This document shows, piece by piece, positions 18,555 through 27,981 of a DNA stretch of 64,000 bases. The notes beneath the pieces were generated by a model. It did not search any database, was not told the origin of the DNA, and saw only the letters and a list, made by a program, of their open reading frames with translations. The stretch is from positions 61,219-125,218 of the forward strand of contig JBFWQO010000012.1 of the NCBI GenBank assembly GCA_050249415.1, written 5' to 3'. Positions within the stretch are counted from its first letter, which is position 1. Every line of letters starts with the position of its first letter. Position numbers and translations under genes: made by a program. This DNA comes from CADEFQ01 sp050249415. Lineage in GTDB: Bacteria > Pseudomonadota > Gammaproteobacteria > Steroidobacterales > Steroidobacteraceae.

Positions 18555-19832
18555 CTATGAGCTCCTGACTTCCACCTTGTCGATCCGCTTCCCGTCCATG
18601 TCGAGCACCTCGATCCTGAGCCCGCGCCAGGTGACGACATCGCCCGCCTGCGGGATGCGCCCGAGACGCGCGAGCACGAAGCCGGCCACCGTGTGGTAGT
18701 CGCCCGAGCCCATGTCGCTCCGGCCGAGCGCGCGTTGCAGCTCGTCGATCGGCAGATGGCCGTCGACCAGCGATGAGCCGTCTTCACGGGTGTGGATCTC
18801 GGGGCGCTCGCGGCTGCCGATGTCCGGCAGCTCGCCGGCGATGGCCTTCAGGATGTCGATCGGCGTCGCGACGCCCTGTATGGCCCCGTACTCGTCGATG
18901 ACCACCGCGAGATGTGTGCTCGAGCGGCGGAACTGGTCGAGCATCTGGAGGATGGAAATACTCTCGGGCACGTGCAGCGCCGGAAACAGGTCCCGGTCGG
19001 GATCCAGGCGCCCGCGCCGCAGCGCCTCGCTCAGGTTCGCGAGCGTCATGACCCCCGCGAGCTGATCGAGCCTGCCGTGCGCCGCGAGAAAGCGCGCGTG
19101 GCCGCTGTCCTTGGCTTCCTGCCAGAGCGCCTCGAGCGGCTCGTCGAGATCGAGCCACACGATATCCTGCCGCGGGATCATCACCGCGCCGACCCGATGG
19201 TCCGCGAGCGCGAGCACCCCCTCGATGAGCCGCTTCTCGCTCGCGAGGAATACGCCCGCGCGCGTACCCTCGGCGATCATCGCGCGCACGTCGTCCTCGG
19301 TGACCGATCGCTGTGATGCGGCACTCACCGGCACGACCTTCAGCACGAGGTCGACCGCGCCGCGCAGGAGCCACACGAACGGCGTCATCAAGGCGGCGAA
19401 GCCGCGCATCACCGGGGCGACCAGGATCGCGAGGTTTTCGGCGTTCTCGAGCGCGATGCGCTTCGGCACGAGCTCGCCGAGAATCAGCGTGACGTAGGTG
19501 ACCGCGATCACGACCAGGACGAACGCGGACTCCCTCGCGTAGGCGAGCGGTATGCCCCAGCCCTCGAGCACGTCGTCGAGGTGCGCCGCGAGCGTGGCGC
19601 CACTGTAGACACCGGTCACGATCCCGATCAGCGTGATGCCGATCTGCACCGCCGACAGGAAGCTCGTCGAATCCTCGAGCAGCGAGAGCGCGACGCGCGC
19701 GCCGCGGCTGCCCGCGGTCGCACGCGCCTGCAGGCGCGCCCGGCGCGACGACACGAGCGCCATCTCGGAGAGTGCGAAGAACCCGTTCAGCAGAACGAGG
19801 ACGAGAATGACTATGGCTTCGGTCACGACCAT
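18555..19832 (-). CDS. CNNM/CorC-type transporter-associated protein (hemolysin family)
   Basis: 425-residue inner-membrane protein. Order: CNNM/DUF21 transmembrane domain (VILVLVLLNGFFALSEMALV, then STSFLSAVQIGITLIGIVTG and LILGELVPKRIALENAE); a CBS-domain pair (VMIPRQDIVWLDLDEP; STHLAVVIDEYGAIQGVATP); and a C-terminal CorC_HlyC domain (SLVDGHLPIDELQRALGR, TVAGFVLARLGRIPQAGD). Family members are implicated in magnesium or cobalt efflux. ATG 19832 matches the canonical N-terminus (MVVTEAIVIL); the frame is open upstream but that part includes a dispersed repeat and is not conserved-looking. Confidence 0.9.
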   Translation of the reverse strand: MVVTEAIVILVLVLLNGFFALSEMALVSSRRARLQARATAGSRGARVALSLLEDSTSFLSAVQIGITLIGIVTGVYSGATLAAHLDDVLEGWGIPLAYARESAFVLVVIAVTYVTLILGELVPKRIALENAENLAILVAPVMRGFAALMTPFVWLLRGAVDLVLKVVPVSAASQRSVTEDDVRAMIAEGTRAGVFLASEKRLIEGVLALADHRVGAVMIPRQDIVWLDLDEPLEALWQEAKDSGHARFLAAHGRLDQLAGVMTLANLSEALRRGRLDPDRDLFPALHVPESISILQMLDQFRRSSTHLAVVIDEYGAIQGVATPIDILKAIAGELPDIGSRERPEIHTREDGSSLVDGHLPIDELQRALGRSDMGSGDYHTVAGFVLARLGRIPQAGDVVTWRGLRIEVLDMDGKRIDKVEVRSS

Positions 19833-19866
19833 CGGACGAACGAGACTAGCACGTGCCGGCGGACAG

Positions 19867-19935
19867 TGATCGGCCAGACCGCACGCGGCGCTTCTGGCTG
19901 TTCGCCGCTCGCTGTTCGCTGTTCGCCGCCCGCTC
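19867..19935. repeat. Dispersed repeat copy upstream of crbR
   Basis: The core CTTCTGGCTGTTCGCCG (from 19891) continues as a GCTCGCTGTTCGCT-like array. It is preceded by the reverse-oriented half GATCGGCCAGA (19869-19879), giving a GCCAGA/TCTGGC inverted pair around a GC-rich spacer. It fills most of the gap between the CNNM gene and the response regulator. The imperfect palindrome and intergenic location recall REP/BIME-type elements. Confidence 0.6.
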
Positions 19936-19956
19936 TTCCTCTTATGATTTCTTCCC

Positions 19957-20631
19957 ATGCACTCCCCGGCCCCCCGCACAGTGCTCGTCGCCGACGACCA
20001 TCCCCTGTTTCGCGCGGCACTGCGCCGCGCGGTCGCCGAAGCGATCGAGGTCGTCGAGGTGACGGAAGCGGTGGACGCCACGACGCTGCGCGCGGCCGCC
20101 GACGCCACGCCCCATATCGACCTCGTGCTGCTCGACCTGATGATGCCCGGCAGCCGCAGCTTCGCGCCGCTCGCATGGCTGCGCAGCCAGCACGCCGGCA
20201 TGGCCGTCATCGTCGTATCGGCGAACGAGAGTGCCGCGGTCATGCGCGCCGCGCTCGAGTTCGGCGCAGCCGGATATGTGCCGAAGTCCGCGCCGCTCGG
20301 CGACCTCGTGGCGGCGATCCGCACGGTGCTCGAATTCGGCCAGTGGTTTCCTGCCGCGGCGTTCGCGGCGGAGCCGGCGGACTCGCCGTCGGCGACCACC
20401 GCCGCCCGCCTCGCGAGCCTCACGCCGCAGCAATTTCGTGTCGTCGAACTGCTCGCGCTGGGCAAACTGAACAAGCAGATCGCCGCGGCGCTCGACATCA
20501 CCGAACAGACGACCAAGGCGCACGTCTCCGCGGCGCTCGCCAAGCTCGGCGTGCGCAACCGCACGCAGGCGACGCTGCTTTTCAGGTCGCTCGAGATTCA
20601 GGACACGGAGCCGATGTCCCTCGAGCGCTGA
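19957..20631 (+). CDS. crbR: LuxR-type response regulator, CrbR/ErdR/AgmR-like
   Basis: 224 residues. Receiver domain with DDH at 13-15, phospho-acceptor Asp60 in LVLLDLMMPG and Lys in GYVPKSA; C-terminal LuxR helix-turn-helix (LTPQQFRVVELLALGKLNKQ, then IAAALDITEQTTKAHVSA). It converges with, and overlaps by 34 bases, a sensor kinase fused to a symporter domain. That combination is the CrbS/CrbR (MxtR/ErdR) arrangement, which in other Proteobacteria activates acetyl-CoA synthetase and related carbon-use genes. A TATGAT hexamer ends 8 bases before the ATG and no ribosome site is clear. The crbR name rests on architecture and pairing, not on a database match. Confidence 0.8.
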   Translation: MHSPAPRTVLVADDHPLFRAALRRAVAEAIEVVEVTEAVDATTLRAAADATPHIDLVLLDLMMPGSRSFAPLAWLRSQHAGMAVIVVSANESAAVMRAALEFGAAGYVPKSAPLGDLVAAIRTVLEFGQWFPAAAFAAEPADSPSATTAARLASLTPQQFRVVELLALGKLNKQIAAALDITEQTTKAHVSAALAKLGVRNRTQATLLFRSLEIQDTEPMSLER

Positions 20632-23600
20632 TCCGCGCCCTGCAGCGCCCTGCGCAGCACGCCGTGGAGCGCGAGCGGACGCACCGGTTTGCGCAGGTAC
20701 GCGCCACCGGCTCCGTCCACTTCTGCGCGTATCGGGTCGGCGGCATCGGCGGTGATCACGACGAGCGGCAGCTCGATGCCGGTCCGTGTGCGCAGCCGTA
20801 CCGCGAGCGCGACGCCGGTCACGCCGCGGTCGAGGTGATAGTCGACGATCAGTACATCGGGGCACCAGACGGCGGGGTCCGGCATGTCCGCCTCACCGGT
20901 GGCCCCGCGCGCTTCGCACTGCCAGGATTCGAGGAGCGCGATCATCCCGCGCAGCACCGCCGCGTCATTGTCGACCACGAGGACACGGACGCCGCGCAGC
21001 GAGCCCACCGCGCGCGTGCGCCGCGCCGGGCGCACCGCTGGCTGCAGCGCGCTGCCGTGCGGCACTTCAACCGCGAACATCGAGCCGCGGCCCGGCAGGG
21101 ACCGCACGATGAGCCGATGCCCGAGGCGGCGCGCGATGCGATCGGCGATCGCGAGACCGAGTCCGAAGCCCTTGCCGGATACCGCATCGCCTGCACGCGC
21201 CGCTTCGGTGCGGTAGAACTCCTCGAAGATGCGACCGAGCTGGTCGGGCTCGATGCCCCGGCCGCTGTCCCAGACCTCGATGCGCAACTGCCCGCCCCGT
21301 CGGCGGCAGGCGACGAGCACCCGCCCTTCGCCCGTGTAGCGGATCGCATTGGCGACGAAGTTCTGCACCACCCGCCGCAGCAACTTCGCGTCGCTGCGCG
21401 CGATGGCGCGGGTCGCGCGCATGCGCAGTCCGAGCCCGCGCGATGCAGCCCCGAGCGCGAACTCGGCCTCGAGCGAGGCGAACAGCTCCTGTACCGGTAC
21501 ATCGCCGATCTGCGCCTGCACCACCCCGGCGTCGAGCTTCGAGATGTCGAGCAGGTCCGTGAGCACGCCCTCGGCGGAGCGCAGGCATTGCTCGAGATCG
21601 CCGAGCAGGGCCTTCTGTTCGGCGCGATCGAGCTTCTGCAGCAGCGCTCCCGCGAAGAGACCCGCTGCATTGAGCGGCTGCAACACATCGTGGCTCGCGG
21701 CTGCGAGAAAGCGCGTCTTGCCCTGGTTGGCGTGTTCCGCGGCCGCTTTCGCCGCGGCGAGCTCCTCGTTCATCACCGACAGGGCGCGCGTGCGCTCGCC
21801 GACCCGCTGCTCCAGCGCGGACTCGGTGCGCTTGTACTCGGTGACGTCCGTATAGCTCGTCACGAAGCCGCCGCCCGGCATCCGGTTGCCGCGGATCTCG
21901 AGTACCCGGCCGCCGGTCGCGGTGCGCTGGTACACATAGTCCGTGCCGCGGCGCAGATGCGCCATGCGGCGCGCCACCTGCTGCCCGGCATCGCCCGCGC
22001 CCATCTCGCCACGCGCGGCATTGAACTCGAGCACCTCGTGGATCGGCTTGCCGATGTAGAGGAGGTCGGCCGGGTAACCGAACATCTCGAGGTAGCGCCG
22101 GTTCCAGGCGACGAGCCGCAGTTCGGCATCCACCACGCTGATGCCCTGGCTCACGTTCTCCATCGTCGCCTGCAGCAGCTCGCGGTTGAACTCGAGCGCG
22201 CGCGAGGCGCTGTCGACGATCGTGACGACATCCTCGAGCACGAGCTCGCGGCCGGATGCGGCGGCGTCGAGCACGCGGTGCGCCGACGCCGCGCCGATCA
22301 CCGAGCCGAGCAGGCGCCGCGTGGCGTCGAGTTGCGCGGCGCTCGCGGGCCGGCCGAGCGGGCCGAACTGCGCGAAGTGGGCCTCGGTGCGGGGCGTGCC
22401 GACGAACTGCGCCACGAGCGCGTGCAGTTCCTTCAGCGTGAGCGCGCCGGCCTGCGTCCCGGCATCCACCGGCCCGCTGTCGGCGGCATCGACGAACGCC
22501 GCCGCCTGGATGCGGTCGACGAGCGTGCGGCGCGTGGCGAGCGAGCCGGCGATGAGGCCCGCGGTGGTCGCGAGCACGCTCGCCGCGAGCCCGTGCGCGA
22601 GGCGGTTCGCGCCCTCGATGCCGAACAGCGCCGTGGGCCGCAGCCACGCGGCACCGAACGGGCCCTCCGCGATGAGTGCGGCAGGCAGGTAACCCGCATG
22701 CGCGAACACCGGCACGATGAGCGTGTAGAGCCACACGGCGAAGCCGCAGGCGAGCGCAACCAGTGCCCCGGCCGCATTGGCACGCTTCCAGTAAAGCCCC
22801 GCGACGACGAGCGGCCCGAACAGCGCGACCGCAGCCATCGCGATTTCGCCGATCTCGGCGAGCGCGCCGGCGTAGGCGATGGAGCGGTAGTAGAGATAGG
22901 CCGCCGCGAGCAGCAGCACGATGGCGACGCGCCGCACGGCGAGCAGCAGGCCGGTCAGGTCCTTGCGACGGCGCAGGGAGGGCGACAGATGCAGCAGGGC
23001 CGGCATCGCGATCTCGTTGCAGATCATCGTCGAGAGCGCGATGCACGCGACGATCACCATGCCGGTCGCCGCGGACAGGCCGCCGATGAACGTGAAGAGC
23101 GCGAGCGCCGGCTGGCCGCTCGTGAGCGGCAGGTTCAACACGAACAGGTCCGGATCGGGCGCCGCGGCGCCGAACATCGCGAGGCCGGCATTCGCCACCG
23201 GCAGCACGAACACGCTGATCGCGACCAGGTAGAGCGGAAACACCCAGCGCGCGACGCGCAGGTCGCGCGGACCCGAGTTCTCGACGACCGCGACATGGAA
23301 CTGGCGCGGCAGGCAGAAGATCGCGAGCACGCCGAGCACCGTGAGCGCGAGATAGTGCCCCGCCGGACGCGCGGCCTCGCGCAGCGCGCGTACCTCCGGA
23401 TCGGCTGCCACGCGCGCGGCGAGGTCCATGGGGCCGTCGAACAGCCCGAAGGTGATGAACGCACCGACCGCGAGAAAGGCGCTCAGCTTGACGAGCGATT
23501 CGAACGCGAGCGCCAGCATCATGCCGGGATGGTGTTCGGTCGCATCCGCATCGCGCGTGCCGAACAGGATCGAAAACGCCGCGAGGACGATCGCGACGTA

Positions 23601-24095
23601 GAGCGCCGTATCGGCGTAGACCGCACTCGCGCCGGCCGCGTGCGCGCCCAGCCCGGAGACCGCGGTGAAGCTGATGTCGATCGCCTTCAGCTGCAGCGCG
23701 ATGTACGGCGTCAGCCCGCACACCGCGACCACCGTCACGAGGATCGCGACACGCGGGTCACGGCCGTAGCGCGCGGCGAGGAAATCCGCGATCGAGGTGA
23801 TTTTCTGCTTGCGCCCGAGCCGGATGAGCTTCTCGAGGAAGCGCGCACCGAAGAGGAACAGCAGGATCGTGCCGACATATGTCGGCGGCAGCCACCAGCC
23901 GAGCTGCGCGGACTGCCCGCCGGTGCCGTAGAACGCCCACGACGTGCAGTACACGGCGAGCGAAAGGCTGTAGACCCAGGGGCGTGCGGCGAGTCCGCGG
24001 CCCTCCGCGGCGCGCCGGTCGCCGAGATACGCGACGACGAACAGCAGCCCCACGTAGGCGAGCCCGAGCAGCGCGATCGGCAGCGGTGTCAACAT
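20598..24095 (-). CDS. crbS: Symporter-fused hybrid sensor histidine kinase, CrbS/MxtR-like
   Basis: 1165 residues. The N-terminal half (about 1-500) is a Na+/solute-symporter (SLC5) domain with about 13 helices (SLAVYCTSWAFYGTGG, QKITSIADFLAARYGRDPRV, MIVACIALSTMICNEIAMP). Next come a PAS domain (GISVVDAELRLVAWNRRYLE), a coiled segment, a HisKA H-box (FLAAASHDVLQPLNAA, His near 797), HATPase (NFVANAIRYT, DSGRGI, GFGLGLAI) and a C-terminal receiver (LIVDYHLDRG, Asp near 1083). This is the CrbS/MxtR layout. It lies 29 bases downstream of the GntP permease on the same strand, with a GGGGG ribosome site, so gntP and crbS are probably co-transcribed. In characterised systems the kinase controls acetate and short-chain carbon use; here the neighbours suggest 3-hydroxybutyrate or related acids. 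Confidence 0.88.
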   Translation of the reverse strand: MLTPLPIALLGLAYVGLLFVVAYLGDRRAAEGRGLAARPWVYSLSLAVYCTSWAFYGTGGQSAQLGWWLPPTYVGTILLFLFGARFLEKLIRLGRKQKITSIADFLAARYGRDPRVAILVTVVAVCGLTPYIALQLKAIDISFTAVSGLGAHAAGASAVYADTALYVAIVLAAFSILFGTRDADATEHHPGMMLALAFESLVKLSAFLAVGAFITFGLFDGPMDLAARVAADPEVRALREAARPAGHYLALTVLGVLAIFCLPRQFHVAVVENSGPRDLRVARWVFPLYLVAISVFVLPVANAGLAMFGAAAPDPDLFVLNLPLTSGQPALALFTFIGGLSAATGMVIVACIALSTMICNEIAMPALLHLSPSLRRRKDLTGLLLAVRRVAIVLLLAAAYLYYRSIAYAGALAEIGEIAMAAVALFGPLVVAGLYWKRANAAGALVALACGFAVWLYTLIVPVFAHAGYLPAALIAEGPFGAAWLRPTALFGIEGANRLAHGLAASVLATTAGLIAGSLATRRTLVDRIQAAAFVDAADSGPVDAGTQAGALTLKELHALVAQFVGTPRTEAHFAQFGPLGRPASAAQLDATRRLLGSVIGAASAHRVLDAAASGRELVLEDVVTIVDSASRALEFNRELLQATMENVSQGISVVDAELRLVAWNRRYLEMFGYPADLLYIGKPIHEVLEFNAARGEMGAGDAGQQVARRMAHLRRGTDYVYQRTATGGRVLEIRGNRMPGGGFVTSYTDVTEYKRTESALEQRVGERTRALSVMNEELAAAKAAAEHANQGKTRFLAAASHDVLQPLNAAGLFAGALLQKLDRAEQKALLGDLEQCLRSAEGVLTDLLDISKLDAGVVQAQIGDVPVQELFASLEAEFALGAASRGLGLRMRATRAIARSDAKLLRRVVQNFVANAIRYTGEGRVLVACRRRGGQLRIEVWDSGRGIEPDQLGRIFEEFYRTEAARAGDAVSGKGFGLGLAIADRIARRLGHRLIVRSLPGRGSMFAVEVPHGSALQPAVRPARRTRAVGSLRGVRVLVVDNDAAVLRGMIALLESWQCEARGATGEADMPDPAVWCPDVLIVDYHLDRGVTGVALAVRLRTRTGIELPLVVITADAADPIRAEVDGAGGAYLRKPVRPLALHGVLRRALQGADQRSRDIGSVS

Positions 24096-24124
24096 GCCCC
24101 CGCTATCGTCTCACAGCACCGCGC

Positions 24125-25432
24125 TCACACGCTGAACAGCAGCACCGCCAATGCCGTGCCGAGCACGGGGATGAGGACCGTGAGCACGGCCATCGCCGGG
24201 TAGGCGCCCGCATAGGTCTCGCCGCAGATCGCGCGGATGGTCGTCACGACATAGCCGTTGTGGGGCAGCGAATCGAGCCCTCCCGACGAGATGGCGACGA
24301 CGCGGTGCAGTGCTTCCGGGTCGACGCCCTGCGCGAGGTAGTGCGGCGCGAGGAGCGGCAACGCGATCGACTGGCCGCCCGAGGCCGAACCGGTGAGTCC
24401 CGCGATCACGCTCACCGCGACCGCCGCGCCGATCAGCGGACTGCCGGGCAGGCTGGTCATCGCATCGACCGCCGCCTGGAAGCCCGGCGTCAACCTCGCG
24501 ACGCCGCCGAAGCCGACGACGGCCGCGGTATTCGCGATCGCGATCAGCGCGCCGACCGCACCCGCCGCCGTCGCCGCCGACAGGCGGTGCGCATAACGGA
24601 AGTTGAGCCCGAGCGCGGCGAGCATGCCGCTGCCGAGCGCGACGATCAGTGCCGACTCGGCGAGCCGGTGGTGCAGCGCGAACGACACGGCCAGCACGAC
24701 GCCGAGAGGCGCGAGCCCGCGCCATACGGGCGGCAGGTCGCGATCGTGCGGCTCGGGATCGGAGGCACGCGTCGCGAACGCCTCACCGCGCGCGCCCGCG
24801 CGACGCACCGCGCGCATGAGCCACCACTGTCCCGCAACGAGCATGCACAGCGCGACCACGAGGCTCACCTGCCAGCCCGCATATGGCGTCGTACCGAGGA
24901 AGCGGATAGGGATCCAGTTCTGGATCTCCGGTGACCCGGCCGAGGTCATCGTGAACGTGACCGAACCGAACGCGATGGTCGCCGGGATGAAGCGGCGCGG
25001 CAGGTCGGCGCGGCGAAAGAGGCTCACCGCCATCGGGTACACCGAGAAGGCGACGACGAAGAGACTCACCCCGCCGTACGTGAGCACGGCGCAGGCGAGG
25101 ACGATCGCGCTGACCGCGTGCCTGGCGCCGAGCTTGCCGACGATCCAGTTCGCGACACTGTCGGCGGCGCCCGTGCATTCCATCAGCTTGCCGAAGAGGG
25201 CGCCGAGCAGGAACATGAAGAACCAGCTCTGGATGAAGTCCACGAAGCCCTTCATGTAGCCCGTGGTGAAATCCGGCGCTCCGGGGGCCGCCAGCTGCGG
25301 AAACGGGGCGAAGCCCGACAGGGCCGCGACCAGCAGCGCGCAGAGCGGCGCCGCGATCAGCAGTTCCGTGCCGCGCATGGTCAGCCAGATGAGCAGCGCC
25401 AGCCCGAGCAGGAGTCCGAAAAGGCTCAGCAT
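24125..25432 (-). CDS. GntP-family permease, possible 3-hydroxybutyrate or short-chain acid carrier
   Basis: 435-residue polytopic carrier of the GntP/CitM-like group, with about 12 hydrophobic segments. Signatures include TYGGVSLFVVAFSVYPMAV, TSAGSPEIQNWIPIRFLGT, GLTGSASGGQSIALPLLAPH and SSGGLDSLPHNGYVVTTI. This DSLPHNG subgroup is often found beside 3-hydroxybutyrate dehydrogenase genes. ATG 25432 begins MLSLFGLLLGLALLIWL, a natural first helix; the frame is open upstream but not membrane-like. It is divergent from a TonB receptor and 39 bases downstream of the ATAGTACTAAGGTA motif, and it leads into crbS. Substrate assignment is by context. Confidence 0.83.
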   Translation of the reverse strand: MLSLFGLLLGLALLIWLTMRGTELLIAAPLCALLVAALSGFAPFPQLAAPGAPDFTTGYMKGFVDFIQSWFFMFLLGALFGKLMECTGAADSVANWIVGKLGARHAVSAIVLACAVLTYGGVSLFVVAFSVYPMAVSLFRRADLPRRFIPATIAFGSVTFTMTSAGSPEIQNWIPIRFLGTTPYAGWQVSLVVALCMLVAGQWWLMRAVRRAGARGEAFATRASDPEPHDRDLPPVWRGLAPLGVVLAVSFALHHRLAESALIVALGSGMLAALGLNFRYAHRLSAATAAGAVGALIAIANTAAVVGFGGVARLTPGFQAAVDAMTSLPGSPLIGAAVAVSVIAGLTGSASGGQSIALPLLAPHYLAQGVDPEALHRVVAISSGGLDSLPHNGYVVTTIRAICGETYAGAYPAMAVLTVLIPVLGTALAVLLFSV

Positions 25433-25470
25433 AGGGCGCGCAAGGTGCCGCGCTTCGGGGCAATCGCTCC

Positions 25471-25484
25471 ATAGTACTAAGGTA
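25471..25484. promoter_or_regulatory. Candidate operator, copy 1 (ATAGTACTAAGGTA)
   Basis: Fourteen bases identical to copy 2 at 29942-29955. It contains the perfect 8-base palindrome TAGTACTA, and it can also be read as GTAC-TAAG-GTAC, since the base after the motif here is C. It sits inside the 113-base divergent gap, 38 bases from the gntP start and 61 from the TonB receptor start, a position suited to an activator or repressor serving both genes. The same placement at copy 2 makes chance unlikely. The binding protein is unknown; CrbR is the local candidate. Confidence 0.65.
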
Positions 25485-25545
25485 CCAATGCGGCCCGGGG
25501 GCCTGCGGCGTACGTTCCCCGCCATCCATGCAGAGGGGATCCCCA

Positions 25546-27849
25546 ATGACGATCAAGAAGACGACACCGCTCGCCATCGCGGCGCTGGCCGGCCTCGCGG
25601 CGAGTGGCGCCGTTACCACGGCACGGGCGCAGGAGCAGGACAGGAGCGCGGAGCCGGACACGGCGCTCGAGGAAGTGCTGGTCACGACCCGGCGCCGCGA
25701 GGAGAACCTGCAGGACGTGCCCGCGGCGGTGTCGGCCTTCTCCGCCGACCAGTTGCGCGAGCTCGCGATCACGAACCTCGAGGACATCAACGCCCTCGCA
25801 CCGAACATCAAGGTGAATCCGGGCCGGGCGACGAGCAACACCATCAACGCCTACATCCGCGGCGTCGGCCAGAACGACCCACTGTGGGGATTCGAGCCCG
25901 GCGTCGGCATCTACATCGACGACGTCTACATCGCCCGCCCGCAGGGCGCGCTCCTCGACGTGTACGACGTGCAGCGCATCGAGATCCTGCGCGGGCCGCA
26001 GGGCACGCTGTACGGCAAGAACACGCTCGCCGGCGCCATCAAGTACGTGACCCGCGACATCGTGGGCAGGCCCGCGTTCGATGCAACCCTGGCGGTCGGC
26101 AGCTACGGCCAGATCGACATGAAGCTCGCCGGCTCGCACAGCATCGGCGATCACGTGTATGTCGGCGCGTCCCTCGCGAAACTCACGCGCAACGGCTTCG
26201 GTGAGGTCGTCGCCGACGCGAGCCCGTACCGGTTCAACCACGTCGGCGAGGATGTCAGCGACAAGAACATCCTGGCCGGGCGCGGTGAAGTGGACTTCCT
26301 CTGGGGCGACTCGAGCCGCCTGCGCATCATGGGCGATTTCGTCAAGGACACCTCGAACGTCCGCGGCGGCCAGCGGCTGAACGACGTGTTCGGGCCGCGG
26401 CTCCCCGACCGCTACGACGTGCGCAACGACATGCCGGTCAACGAGGAGAACTTCGAGAACAAGGGCGTCGCGGCGACCTACACCGTGAACGTCAATGACG
26501 AGTGGGCCGTGAAGGCGGTGGCCGCCTACCGCGAGGGCGACGGCACCACGTTCCTCGACTTCGAGACGCGCAACGTCAACCAGTTCAACGTCCCCGCCGA
26601 GTACGCGGACCACCAGGGCAGCGGCGAGCTGCAGCTCACCTACACGGGCGGGCGCTTCAAGGGAGTGGGGGGGCTGTACTACTTCGACGGCACGGCGGCC
26701 GGCTCGTTCGACGCCGTGCTCGGCACCTTCCCGCTCTTCGGCGGCCTGATCGGCCTCACGCAGGGCGCGGTCGCGACCGAGAGCTACGCGGGCTACATCG
26801 ACGGCACGTTCGCGCTGACCGATCGCTGGAACCTGAACGTCGGCGCGCGCTACAACGAGGACAAGAAGAAGGCCCGTGTGTTCGTCGCGCAGTTCGGCGG
26901 GCAGATCCCCTCGGACATGGGCATGTTCGACCCGGCGAACCTGCCGACGGGCGTGTTCCCCCTCGGCGCGCCGCAGAGCAACTACACGAGCGAGCGCACC
27001 GACAACGAGCTCTCGCCCAAGCTCGGCGTCGACTTCAGTGTGAACGACGACGTGATGCTGTATGCGCAGTACAGCGAGGGCTTCAAGAGCGGCGGCTTCG
27101 ACATGCGCGGCAACGCCACGGTGTTCCCCGGCACGGTCGACGGCTACAAGCCCGAGTCGGTCGACAACTACGAGGTGGGCCTGCGCTCCACGCTGGCCGA
27201 CGGGCGGTTGCGCTTCAACGCGACGGTCTTCTACGCCGACTACACGGACGTGCAGGTCACGACGCAGCAGTTCGTGACGGTGATGGGCGTGCCGACCAAC
27301 GCGACCGCGGTGCTGAACGCCGGCAAGCAGGTGAACCAGGGCGCCGAGATCGAGACGGCCTGGCAACCGGTCGATGCGTTCACGCTCTCGGCCGCGATCG
27401 GCTACCTCGATGCCGAGTTCAAGGAGTTTTTCGCCTCGAACCCCGCGAGCCCGGGCACGATCCTGAACTACGCGTCGGTGACCCCGGTCATCAACGCGCC
27501 CGAGTGGACGTTCTCGACCGATGCGCAGTACCGGTTCAATGTCCTCTCGGGACAGGCCACGGCGCGGCTCGGCTTTCAGTGGCGTGACGACACGTCGATT
27601 GCGCCGCCGCCGTTCACGCTGACGAGCCCGACGGACCAGCCCGCGTACGGCCTCCTCGATCTCGGCCTCTCGTACGTGACGGCCGATTCGCACTGGCGGG
27701 TCGCGATCGACGCGAAGAACGTCACCGACAAGTGGTACCGCACGGCGGGCTACGACTTCGGCACGACGGGCCTCTTCGGCAACGTGAGCCAGATCGGGTA
27801 CTACGGGCCTCCGCGGACTTACACGTTGAGCGTTCGCTACTCGTACTGA
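25546..27849 (+). CDS. TonB-dependent receptor, candidate 3-hydroxybutyrate-oligomer importer
   Basis: 767-residue TonB-dependent receptor. Signal peptide (TPLAIAALAGLAASGAVTTARA), TonB-box-like LEEVLVTTRRREENLQDVP, plug (AYIRGVGQNDPLWGFEPGVG, VQRIEILRGPQGTLYGKNTL) and barrel ending in YTLSVRYSY with a terminal aromatic residue. ATG 25546 has a clear AGAGGGGA ribosome site 7 bases upstream; an earlier in-frame ATG at 25528 does not. The LRGPQGTLYGKNTLAGAI plug form is that of the Caulobacter/sphingomonad-type carbon-nutrient receptors rather than siderophore receptors. It is divergent from the GntP permease and convergent with the oligomer hydrolase, and shares the operator motif with both; the proposed substrate is inference. 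Confidence 0.93.
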   Translation: MTIKKTTPLAIAALAGLAASGAVTTARAQEQDRSAEPDTALEEVLVTTRRREENLQDVPAAVSAFSADQLRELAITNLEDINALAPNIKVNPGRATSNTINAYIRGVGQNDPLWGFEPGVGIYIDDVYIARPQGALLDVYDVQRIEILRGPQGTLYGKNTLAGAIKYVTRDIVGRPAFDATLAVGSYGQIDMKLAGSHSIGDHVYVGASLAKLTRNGFGEVVADASPYRFNHVGEDVSDKNILAGRGEVDFLWGDSSRLRIMGDFVKDTSNVRGGQRLNDVFGPRLPDRYDVRNDMPVNEENFENKGVAATYTVNVNDEWAVKAVAAYREGDGTTFLDFETRNVNQFNVPAEYADHQGSGELQLTYTGGRFKGVGGLYYFDGTAAGSFDAVLGTFPLFGGLIGLTQGAVATESYAGYIDGTFALTDRWNLNVGARYNEDKKKARVFVAQFGGQIPSDMGMFDPANLPTGVFPLGAPQSNYTSERTDNELSPKLGVDFSVNDDVMLYAQYSEGFKSGGFDMRGNATVFPGTVDGYKPESVDNYEVGLRSTLADGRLRFNATVFYADYTDVQVTTQQFVTVMGVPTNATAVLNAGKQVNQGAEIETAWQPVDAFTLSAAIGYLDAEFKEFFASNPASPGTILNYASVTPVINAPEWTFSTDAQYRFNVLSGQATARLGFQWRDDTSIAPPPFTLTSPTDQPAYGLLDLGLSYVTADSHWRVAIDAKNVTDKWYRTAGYDFGTTGLFGNVSQIGYYGPPRTYTLSVRYSY

Positions 27850-27880
27850 ATGGTGCCGGGGCTTCGGTTGTTCGGTTATT

Positions 27881-27912
27881 GGAGGCGGCGCGTGATACCT
27901 CGCGCCGCCTCC
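27881..27912. terminator. Strong hairpin between TonB receptor and hydrolase
   Basis: GGAGGCGGCGCG (27881-27892) and CGCGCCGCCTCC (27901-27912) form a perfect 12-bp stem with an 8-base loop. It lies 32 bases past the receptor stop and 69 bases past the end of the converging hydrolase gene, so it can serve both. TTATT precedes it, which reads as AATAA after the stem on the minus strand, so there is no true T-tract in either direction. The remaining gap (27913-27981) has a weak CACGA/TCGTG pair and nothing else. Confidence 0.65.
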
Positions 27913-27981
27913 GACATCCTGGGCACCCAACGCACGAGTATTCGTGTATGAACGGCGTGCCAGGAGTCGCTTGGGGAAACG

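Noticed and set aside
19581..24203. Very long open frame (1540 codons) on the plus strand opposite crbS and the CNNM gene
   Set aside because: It is the antisense shadow of two strongly recognisable genes in GC-rich DNA; its translation is Arg/His/Glu-rich with no domain and no membrane or signal pattern.
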